DNA of 64,000 nt from Chrysaora quinquecirrha (taxonomy: Eukaryota; Cnidaria; Scyphozoa; Semaeostomeae; Pelagiidae): contig JACTAT010000029.1 in the NCBI GenBank assembly GCA_014526335.1, positions 4,792,105-4,856,104 on the forward strand. Reading direction: 5' to 3'. The notes under the pieces were generated by a model, which searched no databases, was not told the origin of the DNA, and worked only from the letters and a program-made list of their open reading frames with translations. Below, in pieces: positions 10,801 through 19,900 of the stretch (within the stretch, counting starts at the first letter, position 1; every line of letters begins with the position of its first letter). Made by a program: the position numbers and the translations under genes.

Positions 10801-13064
10801 GAAGTATGGTTGAATAACATCAAAAGTTGCACTGAACGCAATTTTGGCGCCACAAATCTTAGAAATCGAGCGCCAAAAATTCCCACGCTTCCTCGCAGGT
10901 CCGGTCAGTTTCACACCTTTCGATCCGACCTTTGCAATAAATAGAAAAGAAACCACATTTCTCATTGCCCGATGATGGGAGACAGATCTCTCCCGAAGCG
11001 TTGCCCAACTAAATATCAAAGGCTTGTCATGATACTGTAAGTGGTGACTATCATGTCTAATACGGCGCAACCAGAGTGATGGACAGCCCACACCAGAGGT
11101 GCAGCCAGACATAAACAACATTTTAGGGGCAACGAGAAAGCGCAGTCAAAGAAAAAAAGAAAAACAGGTCACATTCGACGACATTTTTACACCCAATTAA
11201 GTATATACAAAACCTATCTTGGTGATGATGGGAGGGGCAACTGCCCCCATACGCCACCTTAGGTACGCTGTTCCCACGACATGTACACACGTTGCGTTGG
11301 CTGAGAGACAAAGTTTGAAAGAAATTGTTGAATGTTGAATGCTTGATAAATAGTAAGGAAAACTCAAATTTAGAATGCTTACATTGTGGATACACGATTA
11401 ACTTGGTTGACGCCGTCTTGTTCTTTGATTTGCAATAATATCTTCCAGATACACTTAGGGTACAAAAGTATTGCAACGCTTGACCTAAAATGGCGGCCAA
11501 CATAAGCCGTAGGCCCAACAACACAAAATTTACATAACAAAGCCATGGCGGCTCGGGGGCTTCGCCCAACTTGATTTAAGCGGGAAAATGTTCACAATTT
11601 CATTGACTTTCAGTTAGAATAAAAGTTAAACGATTTATTTCGCATTTGGGATGAAAAGTAGTCAAAAACCTTGAAGCATTGCCTTCCAAATTTTCTGGAA
11701 AATATTTCAAGGGTTGTCTTGAAAAACAGCGATGTATGAACCACTTATTGTGACTTTTGCTACAAAGTTTCGTGATTTTTCGAGACAAAATAGTTCAAAC
11801 CTGTAATTACGATTTAAATTTTCGCTCAAAGTGTACAGTTAGAGAAGAATTTGGGGGTTGAAATATTTATAAAGATTTTAGGTGAGTAACTTTTGAATTT
11901 GTTGTTTTGATGCGGAAATAAATTTTGCACTTGAAGGGGTCTTCAGAAATTTTTATGGACAATTTCATTCACATATTTCAAAACTGTGGTTATCCTAAAA
12001 TATTGCAAATTAATTTTGAAGCAAATTCTTGGGTTTATAGAGAAGAATTTGCAAATTTACAAAAAGTACCCTTTTTGGGCCTAAACAAAAGTCACTCACC
12101 TGAAATTGTTGTCCACAAAATAATCTCTGTTTTATTTGTGAAAACTACCTTTCTCAGTAAAAACTTTAACGTGGAACAAAAGTTTCAGCTATTTTGCTTT
12201 GAATAACGAAAAAACTTTGAATCAACGGTCAAAAAGTAGTTATGTTTATTGCTTTTTATCAAGACAACTCTTGAAATATTTCGCTCAAATTCTGGAAGGC
12301 ACTGCTTCAAAGTTTTTTATTATTTTCCACAAGAAGCAACAAATAAATCGTTTAACTTTTCTTCTCAATGAAAGTCAATGAATTTGTGAACATTTTCCCG
12401 CTTAAATCAAGTTGGGCGAAGCCCCCGAGCCGCCATGGCTTTGTTATGTAAATTTTGTGTTGTTGGGCCTACGGCTACTGTTGGCCGCCATTTTAGGTCA
12501 AGCGTTGCAATACTTTTGTACCCTAAGTGTAGAATCAATAGAATACAATATTTGCTAAAAAATAAAAGCAACGTAAGAACATGTCCAGCCTCAGATGAAA
12601 AATAAGAAACAAGAAAATGTGTTAGAAATTTCATCTCATGTTAACAAAAAATAACTATGCAATCACTGAAGAAAAATATATAGAAGATATGCCAAACTGT
12701 TACTTGTTGTTTGTAGAAGCAATTAAATGTGTGCAGTTGTAGAAAAATCAATTTTGAAATAAGAACACCATTAAGGCGTGGCCAGTTGGTAGTGGGGTGA
12801 GTTGACTTGAGAGATGGGGCGAGTCGGGGCGAGTTGTACGAACACGTGGGGTGACATGACTTGAAAGAGGTCCGACTTGACCATTTTAAGAACATTCCAG
12901 CCTCAAAATATTAAAATAAATAAGAACATCGAGACTAAGAAAAAATTATCTGAATCTTACAAAAAGAAGAGTGTAAAACTTTGCTTTATCATCTTACCTT
13001 TTTTTTTCTTGCACTGGCAAATCAAAACAACAGTAAGCAACAGCAGAATGAGTTGTATCTTCAT
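7547..13064 (-). CDS. Secreted multi-Ig-domain protein gene (minus-strand paralogue)
   Basis: Exons in transcript order: 12998-13064 (signal peptide), a remnant Ig exon 11383-11449, 8747-9034 (Ig) and 7547-7857 (Ig-like, with stop). All retained junctions are phase 1, so joining the signal exon directly to 8747-9034 and 7547-7857 gives an open frame of 221 residues without the damaged exon. The product would be a small secreted protein with two Ig-like domains; no transmembrane segment or GPI-like tail follows the last domain. Its paralogue lies head to head at 14769-20157. Function is unknown; secreted Ig proteins in invertebrates often act in recognition, adhesion or defence, which is inference here. 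The gene may be functional in a shortened form or decaying. Confidence 0.65.
8395..8610. repeat. Short inverted and tandem repeat of a CAGTGGAGGAT-type unit
   Basis: Left-side units such as GTACAGTGGAGGGATATCAT recur in reverse complement on the right (ATGATATCCCTCCACTGTA), with a centre near 8495. The region could fold into an imperfect hairpin within the last intron of the minus-strand Ig gene. Confidence 0.7.
8747..9034 (-). CDS. Ig-domain exon, phase 1-1
   Basis: The acceptor AATTTTTCAG precedes 9034 and the donor GTAAAT follows 8747. The exon is 288 bp (96 codons). It contains a B-strand cysteine (WASISCKSSN) and an F-strand block (YGYYLCKNGRNMTAV), so both canonical Ig cysteines are present. 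The end TRLDFS resembles the plus-strand paralogue exons (TTLDVH, TNLKVH). The reading frame runs well upstream of the first Met because the exon is internal. Confidence 0.8.
9230..9960. repeat. Degenerate short tandem repeats split by a SINE
   Basis: Loosely repeated words such as CACGCTACTGAA, CTACTCAAAG and CACGCTGCTGAAC recur on both sides of the SINE at 9413-9653. The copies are too diverged to give a clean period. No gene is visible. Confidence 0.45.
9413..9653 (+). mobile_element. 5S rRNA-derived SINE, copy 1
   Basis: The block 9471-9514 (GTTAAGCTTGGTCGTGTGAG, then GGTCAGCATCTGGATGGGTG) follows the order of the 5S rRNA internal promoter: A box GTTAAGC, intermediate element, and C box with TGGATGGGTGAC. 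It continues with a CCTTCGGAAGGGACGTTAAA block and an A-rich tail. A second copy lies in reverse at 45738-45975, so this is a dispersed element rather than a 5S gene. Confidence 0.75.
9984..10375 (+). pseudogene. Penelope-like element: C-terminal reverse transcriptase remnant
   Basis: The frame reads GKLAFLDTEIQ and then SVYRKPTHTGQYLNANSHH, the conserved end of Penelope-type reverse transcriptase, followed by a basic linker and YIRGTSEKI. There is an in-frame TAG near 10005 and a frame break before the endonuclease part, and the catalytic N-terminal two thirds is missing. This is a 5'-truncated dead copy inside an intron of the minus-strand Ig gene, on the opposite strand. Confidence 0.85.
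10376..10944 (+). pseudogene. Penelope-like element: GIY-YIG endonuclease domain
   Basis: The open frame at 10405-10944 (179 codons) contains VVYKIPHTDCPKSYIGQSKR, then TRLKEHKSN and NDLANHCW. This is the GIY-YIG nuclease module typical of Penelope-like elements: the (V)YKI...YIGQ pair, the catalytic Arg in TRLKEH, and the H-x(n)-H region. It follows the RT remnant directly, with a frame change between them. Confidence 0.85.
10961..11008 (+). ncRNA. Possible decayed hammerhead-like stem after the Penelope ORF
   Basis: CCGATGAT, a stem GGGAGA/TCTCCC and GAAGCGTTG are laid out like a hammerhead core (CUGAUGA, stem II, GAAAC), but with substitutions in both core halves. Penelope-like elements are known to carry hammerhead ribozymes. 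As written it would probably be inactive. Confidence 0.3.
11383..11449 (-). pseudogene. Ig exon remnant, cut by a foldback transposon
   Basis: The minus strand reads SGRYYCKSKNKTASTKLIVY followed by a phase-1 donor GTAAGC. This matches the F-G strand end of the neighbouring Ig exons. The first half of the domain is missing: the reading stops at the TA target site of the element at 11452-12529, and beyond that element lies MITE-like sequence instead of the Ig B-strand. Confidence 0.7.
11452..12529. mobile_element. 1078-bp foldback (MITE-like) element with TA target duplication
   Basis: The ends are inverted copies beginning CACTTAGGGTACAAAAGTAT, with near-identical arms continuing over 200 bp. 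TA is duplicated at 11450-11451 and 12530-12531, as for Tc1/mariner-type movement. No transposase ORF is recognised, so it is non-autonomous. It lies inside the broken Ig exon. Confidence 0.85.
12545..12974. mobile_element. Fragment of the TA-MITE family with CACTC termini
   Basis: TTAAGAACATTCCAGCCTCA and its reverse-oriented partner (GTAAGAACATGTCCAGCCTC), plus an end GAGTGTA near 12974, match the MITE family described at 18995-19354. Its left boundary is unclear. Confidence 0.5.
12998..13064 (-). CDS. Signal-peptide exon of the minus-strand Ig gene
   Basis: ATG at 13062-13064 opens 22 codons: a Lys, then a hydrophobic run (LILLLLTVVLI), then CQCKKKK, then a phase-1 donor GTAAGA at 12997. 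The size and phase match the plus-strand signal exon (14769-14844), which also ends in a Lys-rich stretch and one extra G. The short frame escapes ordinary ORF calling. Confidence 0.75.
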
Positions 13065-13544
13065 TTTGATTAATTGAAGCCCTTTGCTGGCCTTTGCTGT
13101 TGAAGGTCTCAATGTTAAATGTTACTGAGAGCTAAGAACCAAAGTCGATAAAACTTTAACAGAAACATATGCAGTTGATACAGTGAAATAATCTTTTTTT
13201 GTAATTCTAAACCCTTCGCTTTGTCTTTGAAACCAGTGTTTTATAACTTCCGTTTTAACTCCTTTTTTGTTCTGATCTTGTATTGATCCTGCTTATTCCT
13301 GTATATTCTGGACACTCCTTGTTGCTACCATTCTTGTCCATTCCTGTTTGACCCTGTCCTGCAAACTGCCAATACATAATGAAGTTTTGATCTTTGCAAA
13401 TAGCAATTGGGCAACATTTGACGATAAAAGCAACTCAATTGCTGTTGTAATTAGCCTAATAGTTTGCTAGTTTAGTTTGATAGCTAAGCAGTTGGTTAAT
13501 TTAGTTTGCAGTCTTACGTTTGTAATAAATCATAATTTAGTTGG

Positions 13545-13800
13545 TAATTCGTTAGTTAGTCAGTCAGTCATTCAGTCATTCAGTTAGTTAGTTAGTTAGT
13601 TAGTTAGTTAGCTGCAAAGTTATTTAATTAGTTAGTTAATTAATAAGATAGTTAGTTAGTTAGTTAGTCAATCAGTCATTATAAGTCAGTTAGTTGGTAA
13701 GCAAGTTAGTTAGTTTGCTAGTTAGTTAGTTAGTTAGTTAGTTAGTAAATAAGTAATTTAGTTGGTTAGCTAGTTAGTAAGATAGTTAGTTTTTAGTTAA
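13545..13800. repeat. TTAG tetranucleotide microsatellite
   Basis: Runs of (GTTA)n interspersed with GTCA/GTAA variants cover about 250 bp. It is a tetramer, not the TTAGG or TTAGGG telomere repeat. Confidence 0.9.
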
Positions 13801-14011
13801 TTAAATAGTTGACTCGAGAGTTGTCAGTTGGAGAGGACTAGAGTAGTTCATTACCGAGTGGGGAGAGCTTTCATTATTGATTTTACAAATATAAAATAAG
13901 AATAAATAATTGGAAACATGATACCGCGTCGGCAACGTATACATTTGCTTGCGAAAACAATTGAGACCAAATAAGGCAATGTTGACGGAATTTTAGACAC
14001 AGCGCTCACCA

Positions 14012-14691
14012 GTATTCACGCTAGCGAATCTATAATCACTACTGTGGTGGATAATCACTACTGTGGTGGTACTATTTGCATACTGTGGTGGCAGTTTTGG
14101 CGTACTGTGGTGGATAATCACTACTTGTGGTGGTTTACTATGCTTGCGGTGGTGGCAGTTTTGGCGTACTGTGGTGGATAATCATTACTTGTGGTGGTTT
14201 ACTATGCTTGCGGTGGTGGCAGTTTGGCGTACTGTGGTGGATAATCACTACTTGTGGTGGTTTACTATGCTTGCGGTGGTGGCAGTTTTGGCGTACTGTG
14301 GTGGATTTTGTGGTTTTTTCTTGCTTGATCTATAGAGTTTTGCTATGATTTCGTATTCACCACATATAGCATTATAACCCACCACAAGTAGTGATTATCC
14401 ACCACAGTACGCAAACACTACCACCACAGTACGCAAATAGTACCACCACAGTAGTGATTATCCACCACAGTACTCCAAAACTGCCACCACCGCAAGCATA
14501 GTAAACCACCACAAGTAGTGATTATCCACCACAGTACGCCAAAACTGCCACCACCGCAAGCATAGTAAACCACCACAAGTAGTGATTATCCACCACAGTA
14601 CGCCAAAACTGCCACCACAGTATGCAAATAGTACCACCACAGTAGTGATTATCCACCACAGTAGTGATTATAGATTCGCTAGCGTGGTATT
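14012..14691. mobile_element. 670-bp foldback element between the two Ig genes
   Basis: Termini CACGCTAGCGAATCTATAAT at 14017 and the exact inverse ending at 14686 are flanked by a 5-bp direct repeat GTATT (14012-14016 and 14687-14691). Each arm of about 310 bp is built of subrepeats around ACTGTGGTGG, and a loop of about 50 bp is centred near 14350. Open frames of 60-90 codons in both arms are products of the subrepeats. A partial relative is at 44829-44928. The position, 953 bp upstream of one ATG and 78 bp upstream of the other, means it lies in the shared 5' region. Confidence 0.88.
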
Positions 14692-14768
14692 AATGCTTTG
14701 TGGCTGAGAACGCATGACCGAACATAATATCAGCAAAGTAAGGAAGAGAGTAGCACCAGTGATAAAAT

Positions 14769-14844
14769 ATGGCGAAGATACTGATGTTTGCTATCTTGGT
14801 CATTTTGATGATTGTTGATTCACATTGCCGCACTATTAAAAAAG
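14769..14844 (+). CDS. Signal-peptide exon of the plus-strand Ig gene
   Basis: ATG at 14769 opens 25 codons plus one base. The hydrophobic core (ILMFAILVILMIV) is followed by DSHC and RTIKK, then donor GTTAGT. Phase 1 matches every downstream Ig exon and the signal exon of the minus-strand paralogue. Confidence 0.78.
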
Positions 14845-16527
14845 GTTAGTACCATCATAAATAGTTGACAAGAATATAAAATATTACAGAATTCATACAT
14901 ACTAAAGAAATACAAATGATGTTTGTATCACAAATCTGCAGATCAGGGGGAGATCAGAGAAAGTCTGCAGCCACTAATGAAAGCTTGACCAGGGACCGCG
15001 GACGTAATGGGGGAGGCTAAAATGTAGTGGAATAATATGAGGGGGTTTTGGGGCGAAGCCCCCAGAAAACTTTTTCTGACCACGCCCCCTACCTTTACTA
15101 TAAATGCGACCAACGCCCTTTTCATATCTAGAAACACCCTGGAAAATATTTTCGTTTGTAGCACATTCAACCGTTAAGCGATTTTTCACGAACTTGTCAC
15201 CCCCTAACCTTCACGAAAACATGTTTAAAATGCGTTTCCAGGAAAGGGCTTTATGCAGGTAAACTTTGCTTGTGCGTATCTCAAATAGTTTCGGAGCTAG
15301 CAAAAACGTTTGACCCAAATTTCAGCCTGGTGTTTTTTATAAAAGTTGTTCTTAAAAAAAACGTGTAACGCTCTGTTATGTTAAGCATTACAGAACCTAA
15401 CACGAGAACAAAACAATGTTTATTTTGATTAGGTTTGTTATTTGTATGGTCCATGAATTTGCTCATCATTTAACATAATTTCTAAAAAAAAATATATCTT
15501 GAAAATTATTGGAGAGGCTAAAGCCCCCCTCCCCCTGGCTCCGCAGGTCCCTGGTTGGTACTTGACCCTGAAATGTACAGTGTTGTGCCCTCGAGTTTTT
15601 ACAAACCAACCCAACTTTGGGGTATTGTTTTATACATTCAGCCAGTCACCTAATTGTATAACTTAATTATGTATTTGTGTACAAAAAGTTAAGGAAATTT
15701 GATTCTATAAAAGACTCACTTTTAAGGTATTATAGGCATAAACCGGATCCAGTTGTAAGGAATTTTTTAAGAAAAATCCACCCAAAGGAGGGGCACATAG
15801 CTGTCGGCCTACATTATACCCCCAAGGAACTTGACCAAGTATACTGGAACAAAAATTGGATTGAGGGACTGAAAAAGGACACAGACAGAATTATAAGGGG
15901 GTCCCAGAACATTTTCACTTAACAAATCCCGATGCCACTTCTTTGGTTTCACATGTGACCAACGTTTGTTTCCAGGAAAGCAGCTCTAGGTTCATGGATT
16001 GAAGGAAGACACTCGTAGACAAGGCAGAGTTTCTTGCGTTCTTTTCATAACATTATCGTGGCGCATGTTTTATCGTGATATTTGCTACTTTGATTCAAAC
16101 AGGTAGACTGAAAATGAGATTTGAGCAAAAAATACAAGGTGATGTCTGCTATGGTCAAAACGTCGTTTTAATATGCAGAGCCACAAATTTCAGACGCCTA
16201 GGCAGAATTGAGGGGATATACAAGGGAAATTTGTCAGAGAATGCAGTGAAGCTTGTATCAGATGGAATAAAATATAAAAAGCGTTCTTACATGCCTCAAA
16301 GCTGGTGGAAAGAAACGTATGAAATGGTGATATACAATTTCGAGGCAAAGGATGAAGGAATTTATTCTTGTAAAAGACGGAATTTAACAGCTTCGATCAC
16401 AATCAGAGTCCAAGGTAGATTTTCGAAATTATGTAGGATCATGATCATAAGTATAATCATAAAGATTATCAGAATTATCATCAACAACAACGCCATCATC
16501 ATCACCATTTTAGTCGCCATCGCCAAT

Positions 16528-16561
<34 letters not shown>

Positions 16562-16628
16562 CCCTCGTCGTCGTCATCATCATCATTATTATCATCATCA
16601 TTATAATCAGCATCTTCTTCATCATCAC

Positions 16629-16665
<37 letters not shown>

Positions 16666-16685
16666 GTCATCATTATCATCATCAC

Positions 16686-16748
<63 letters not shown>

Positions 16749-16817
16749 TCACCACCAACATGATCATCATCATCATCATCCTCATCATCATCATCATCCT
16801 CATCATCATCCTCATCC

Positions 16818-16902
<85 letters not shown>

Positions 16903-19900
16903 TATCATCATCATCATCATCATCATCATCATTATCAGCAGCATCGCCATCAGCATCTTTATAACGACCATGATCATGACCATGACCATAATCTTATTAT
17001 CACTTTGCTTAATTGTCATCATGATCGTCATTAGAATTCGAGAATTCTTGTAACTAACATCAGTCATTTTCAATATGCAGGGAAGGAGCCAAAACGTCCG
17101 CCAGCAAAGTTTTTGGCCAAGACATACCACGTTTTACAAGGAAGTCCAGTTTCTCTTTTCTGTGTAACGAAGAAATCGTTCAATGGATTTTTCCATGAAA
17201 AAATCGGTTTCAATCGTCAGATAGACCGCAACATCCGAAACATAGATGATGGCAAAGACTTCATTACTGTTCGTGCAATTACCCTTCCAAAAGCTTTTGC
17301 CTACGATTCTGGAAGATATTACTGCCGATCTGGCAACTTTGTTGCTTCAACTAACCTCAAAGTACATAAATATGGTTAGTCTACTGCAATTTTCTTATAA
17401 GATTGAAAATTGGTGAAGGTGAAATGGTGTTTTAGCGCCAGTCGCTAGGACCTCAGTAGTAGGTTAACTAATCGAGACCTCGACCCTGGCCGTGACGCTA
17501 CCGTGGCTGGGCTCAAACCCTGAGCACACTGTGCTTCTGACACCAAGAATCAGCTGCATTACACCACGACGCCGCAGCACCTTCAATTAATTAGGGTTTA
17601 AGAAACTTTTACAGCTCTTAAAAACCAAGAAAGAAATATTTCGTAATCCAGACCTAAGAGCTGAGTTTTCTTAAGAATTCATCTTAATTAAACAAGTTCA
17701 AACATGGACTTGAAATAGTCGAATTTTCCATCATCTGACAGTTTACTGTGTTCGATAGTGTCGCTCTAAGGTCTATAGTGGTGCACTTTGAAGGAGGCCC
17801 CTCATGAGGGGTCATTTCCATTTTGCGAAAATCGTATAGCAAAGGGTTAGCAAATGGCTATATCAGTAATAGCGTTGCACAGCGAGGCAGCAACTGTCGT
17901 AGCATTATGATTTTACTCGAAACAGCGCCCACATTTTTATAAGCGAAGAGAGCGCTCAATAATAGAAGGTTGCGGACTTCACTTATGGAGCCAAGAAGTA
18001 GGGAAACGTGCGAGGGGGATGGAGCTCTTTTTGAGCAAGGACATCCATTTTCCTATTTAAGGTTGGTACCTGGCCTAAGGTACCGAAACGCATGCAGTTA
18101 GGCTCATATCGCATGAGCACTAATTCGTATTCGGCCTATATGAATAATTTCACCAGCCGCCCCATTCTCAAATGCCAGACGCGTTTCGCTCTTATTGGAG
18201 CTCATCAGTGACATGTGTGGAATCGAACCGGGGTTTATTGCGTGAGAAGCACAAGTGCTAATCACACGACCACCGGAGCTGGGCTGACTGGTGAGTAACT
18301 GCGTGAGTTTTAGACTCGTATTCCTTTTAATAAAATACAATACGGTATTCTATAACCGCTTTTAGATAACTGTGATTTGAGGGCTCTAATGTTCTACGGT
18401 CTCAGCCTCAACCCAAATACTTTATTTGGTGCCTTGTAGATTGTTTTCGTACGTCGTTATAGTACGTTCAATAAGATTCACTATAATTAGAAGGTTGTAA
18501 CCTTGCCGACTGAACTACTTAAGTAATCGCAGCTCTTTTCCCCTTTTTTGCAGAAACAGATCCCAGAAAAATCGCATTCTTCAAAAATGGATACCGAGAA
18601 TCTGTAGAATACCGGGTAGAAATAGCGTGCAAAAAGGAGGCCAATCTGGATGTCAATTTATATCATGCTGGTCAAAATGGCGTCTTCAGAAGTTTAAACG
18701 AAAAGGATGGCGTTAAGAAATACAGTCAAGTATTGGTTTTAACAATTAAGAACGTGAAACCAAAGCATGCTGGGTATTATCTCTGCAGGGATAACAAATA
18801 CGCAGCCATGACAACATTGGATGTGCATGGTATGGTCACAAATTTCTTTCATACAATCAACCCTGATCTCCCTGGCTCAGGCGAAACGAAAACCGTGTCG
18901 TTTTCTTTCCAGTTACATAACAACAATTGTCTCGCCTTTGTGCAGCAGGATAAACAACCTCCACCGAAGAAAGGATACCGTAAATCCTCGAATACACTCT
19001 TTTTTTTATAAGAAAAATTTTATAAGAACACGAGCCTGGATTTTGCCCAGATTTTAAGAACAAATTAAGAACAAGCTGAGGCTGGCATTTTCAAAAGCCC
19101 CAAGCATATCTGGTAACTATGTAAGTAAGACATTCAGACTGAACGTAAAAAGCAAGCAAAAAAAAGAAATAAACAAGAATGCTGCATTTTCTCACAAACC
19201 TAGTTCCACCCCAGACATTCATTGAAAAATATAGACGTCTAAGAAGCCAAGGAATTAAGAACAGATTAAGAACATTTCAGGCTCAAAAACGGCAAAAGTT
19301 TAAGAACAGCCAGCTTCGATCAAAATCTCCTGGTTCTTATAAAAAAAAAGAGTGTAAGCCTTTGGGGGCTTATTTCCAAAAACAAATTTTTTGGTGGGGG
19401 CTTATTCAAGGGGGGCTTATTCGAGGGGAGTGCTTATTTTAAAGTTCAATAGTTCCAGTCTGTTTCCGACAGAAGACACTTTTTTTATAAGCAACTGGGC
19501 TTTTGGTTCAGCCCTCAAAATTGCTTAACGTATCTTGTCTTTCAACCCTCACAAAATTACTGGTACCCCCTAAAAACTCCTTTTTGGCACTTTTCTTACT
19601 TTTCAATGTAACTGACAAGTTTGCAATGATGTATTGCATAAAGAAAGCTATCTCAACCAAAAACGTGAACAAAACCTCAACCCTAGTTGCTTATTGAAAG
19701 AAGAGTGTACCAAAGAAAAGAAACGGAAAATTATCGATATTCTACAATCAAAATCAGCTGCTTACCAGAAGCCAATGGCTGATTATTGGTTGAATTGATA
19801 GTACAACCTGAAAGCACTAGATTTTTATATTTTAGTTAGTTGAAAGATGCATTATAGGAAAAAACAAATTCTTCGAATAATTCCAGAAGTAACCTTTCCC

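Noticed and set aside
13545..13800. Telomere-like repeat
   Set aside because: The unit is the tetramer TTAG, not TTAGG or TTAGGG, and it is internal.
14063..14640. Trp/Gly-rich frames of 60-90 codons on both strands
   Set aside because: Products of the ACTGTGGTGG subrepeats in the foldback arms; identical in both arms by symmetry.
16362..17130. Poly-Met, poly-Ile, poly-His and poly-Asp frames, up to 319 codons
   Set aside because: Read-through of the CAT microsatellite; only the Ig part at 16103-16414 is real coding.
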